Below are positions 12,308-13,691 of a stretch of DNA of 13,691 nucleotides, one piece after another. Each line of letters begins with the position of its first letter. Within the stretch, counting starts at the first letter, position 1. The translations under genes were made by a program, and so were the position numbers. The stretch is from Bacillota bacterium (GTDB lineage Bacteria > Bacillota > Clostridia > Clostridiales > Clostridiaceae). Below the pieces are notes generated by a model that worked only from the letters and a program-made list of their open reading frames with translations, ran no database searches and was not told the origin of the DNA. The DNA is taken from contig JAUZPH010000041.1 of NCBI GenBank assembly GCA_030706065.1, forward strand, positions 1-13,691, in the 5' to 3' direction.

Positions 12308-12349
12308 ATTCTTTACACTTCCACCTCTGGTAATCCCAACCTATATATA

Positions 12350-12377
12350 ATTATAACATTACCCACGGTTTTTTCAA
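12350..12377 (-). promoter_or_regulatory. Promoter of the unknown/GGDEF-like gene pair
   Basis: On the minus strand TTGAAA (12377-12372) and TATAAT (12355-12350) are 16 bases apart, the best sigma-A promoter match in the window. Transcription would begin near 12343, leaving a leader of about 130 bases before ATG 12213. Confidence 0.6.
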
Positions 12378-12400
12378 AGAAAAGGACAGAGGATTCTCTG
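12375..12400 (-). terminator. Weak terminator after the MFS gene
   Basis: On the minus strand CAGAG (12400-12396) and CTCTG (12391-12387) form a short stem with loop AATC, followed by a T-rich run (TCCTTTTCTTT). The stem is only 5 bp, and the T-run touches the -35 box of the next promoter, so some read-through is likely. Confidence 0.4.
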
Positions 12401-12408
12401 CACTGTTC

Positions 12409-13653
12409 TTATTCCGCCATGTCAACATGACAAGGGACATTTATAATATATGGTTTCTTTGAGATAACGAGCCATGCTATAAGACTCATTATTCCAATTA
12501 CTGTATACATCAGGCCCATTACCAGAATCCGGTTTGAGAAATCAAGGGAAATCACAAACATTCCGATACTGCCAAAAAAAGTGAATGCACAGCTCATGAG
12601 CGAAGAAGCTGCACCTGTATCTCCCTCCAGCTGCTCGATCATAAGATTAGTCCTGGGCGGCCCCATGATACTCCCTAAGAGTGATGCAGGAACCATTGCC
12701 AGCGCAAATATCCAGGGGCTTAAATTTCCAATTGTACTCAGCAGTAGCCCACTGATAATTGTCACTATATAACCCAGGGTTATGATGGAATTGCTCTTAT
12801 AACGTTTCGATATTTTGATGTATAACAAAGGCCCTACCATGAAAAACACCGCATTAGCTGCAAAAAAGTAGCTGTAAGTCCTTTCACTGAGCCCAAAACC
12901 ATCGACATATATATATGACGAAGCGGATATAAACGACATGGAAGCAATAGACATCATTGAAAAAGTGATGAGAAGTGATGTAAAGCTCTTATTTCTTGCC
13001 ACAACTCCCAATCGGCCTATGGATTTCAGGATACTACCGCTGTTCCGTATATCGATGGTCTCTTCCATAGCAATACTTCCTGATAAGGCAAGAATTCCTA
13101 TGACAGTCAGTACAACAAAAACTCCCCGCCAGGAAAGCGAGCTTAAAATCACTGCACCAACCACCGGCGAAATTATTGGCGATAGCATTCCCATGGACTG
13201 GACCACCGCAAGAATGCCGAGGCGCCTCCTTCCGGTATAAACATCCTTTACTATTGCCGTGGCTACAGCAGTAGCCGCCCCGCAGCCTACAGACTGCATT
13301 ATTCGAAAAACAATGAGCTCATATACGCTGGCTGAAAAGACACATAGTAAACTTGCAGCCACGTATACACTCATACCTGTTAGAAGTATGGGTTTCCTGC
13401 CGTATTTATCACTTAAAGGGCCCCAGAACATTGTCCCCACTGCATAGAAAATGAAGAAGAGGGTCAATGTAAGGTTTATCATGCCCGGAACTGTTTTGAA
13501 ACTTTCAACCATCCTGGGAAGCGCCGGAAGATATATGTCCGTTGACAAGGGTATGAAGGCACTCAGGAAGGCTATAAAAGCAACAAATCCCCGATCTCCA
13601 AGATACTTCTGCCTTTTCGTAATCATTCCATCAATTCTGTTTGTATTATTCAT
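12409..13653 (-). CDS. Bcr/CflA-family MFS drug exporter
   Basis: The protein has 414 residues and about 12 membrane segments. It belongs to the Bcr/CflA (12-TM drug:H+ antiporter) group of the major facilitator superfamily. TM1 carries the group signature STDIYLPALP (37-46). Motif A is GPLSDKYGRKPIL (78-90) between TM2 and TM3, motif B is in TM4 (FRIMQSVGCG, Arg117), and the antiporter motif C is in TM5 (GMLSPIISPVVGA, 155-167). Members export chloramphenicol-, bicyclomycin- or sulfonamide-like compounds, or cysteine and other metabolites; the substrate cannot be read from sequence. GGAGG lies 6 bases before ATG 13653. The stop is at 12409 and the next gene downstream has its own promoter, so it appears to be independent of its neighbours. 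Its own promoter is beyond the window. Confidence 0.9.
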   Translation of the reverse strand: MNNTNRIDGMITKRQKYLGDRGFVAFIAFLSAFIPLSTDIYLPALPRMVESFKTVPGMINLTLTLFFIFYAVGTMFWGPLSDKYGRKPILLTGMSVYVAASLLCVFSASVYELIVFRIMQSVGCGAATAVATAIVKDVYTGRRRLGILAVVQSMGMLSPIISPVVGAVILSSLSWRGVFVVLTVIGILALSGSIAMEETIDIRNSGSILKSIGRLGVVARNKSFTSLLITFSMMSIASMSFISASSYIYVDGFGLSERTYSYFFAANAVFFMVGPLLYIKISKRYKSNSIITLGYIVTIISGLLLSTIGNLSPWIFALAMVPASLLGSIMGPPRTNLMIEQLEGDTGAASSLMSCAFTFFGSIGMFVISLDFSNRILVMGLMYTVIGIMSLIAWLVISKKPYIINVPCHVDMAE

Positions 13654-13691
13654 ATCCAGCCTCCGATTAATTTTCGTTCTATAAAAGTTAC

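Overview
The window comes from an AT-rich, low-GC Gram-positive anaerobe, most likely a clostridial Firmicute. Signs are strong AAGGAGG-type ribosome sites, a rubredoxin gene, a 2-hydroxyacyl-CoA dehydratase activase-type ATPase, and a Cys-motif sensor fused to a degenerate GGDEF domain. A cellulolytic-cluster clostridium (Ruminiclostridium/Acetivibrio-like) is plausible, but that is an impression from gene style and not a proof. No tRNA, rRNA, CRISPR array or transposase gene was seen.

Layout: 1-596 (minus) is the N-terminal part of an acyl-CoA dehydratase activase-type ATPase. A small TPR protein (1014-1373, plus) converges on a minus-strand set running from 4494 down to 1382: an M16 zinc peptidase, recX, and a membrane transglutaminase-like protein. 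The two sides share one bidirectional terminator hairpin that holds both stop codons. Next, 4495-5099 has no gene but is full of palindromic elements. A rubredoxin gene (5100-5264, minus) too short for a usual ORF cut-off follows. Then comes a minus-strand MoxR ATPase / DUF58 / membrane transglutaminase operon (9911 down to 5362), a widely conserved trio thought to act at the cell envelope. A second gene-poor stretch (9912-10454) leads to an unknown 61-residue plus-strand gene. A two-gene minus-strand unit follows (an unknown 203-residue protein, then a Cys-PAS-like/degenerate GGDEF protein), with a good promoter and perhaps a 35-codon leader ORF. Last is a Bcr/CflA-type MFS exporter (12409-13653, minus).

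The most unusual content is a family of large palindromic repeats at four sites: A 4521-4669, B 4859-4955, C 7731-7830 (minus orientation) and D 9948-10134. All carry a core hairpin with a nine-base apical loop AATCTYYAM. Their outer and middle helices keep pairing although their sequences differ, and D holds a complete second copy nested inside it. Copies sit in the presumed leaders of the M16 and MoxR operons, and one forms the 3' end of the DUF58 gene, stop codon included. I do not recognise this family. It could be a structured RNA/DNA element, a palindromic MITE, or both. A separate 102-bp palindrome flanked by TA (4963-5064) looks like a different MITE-type element.
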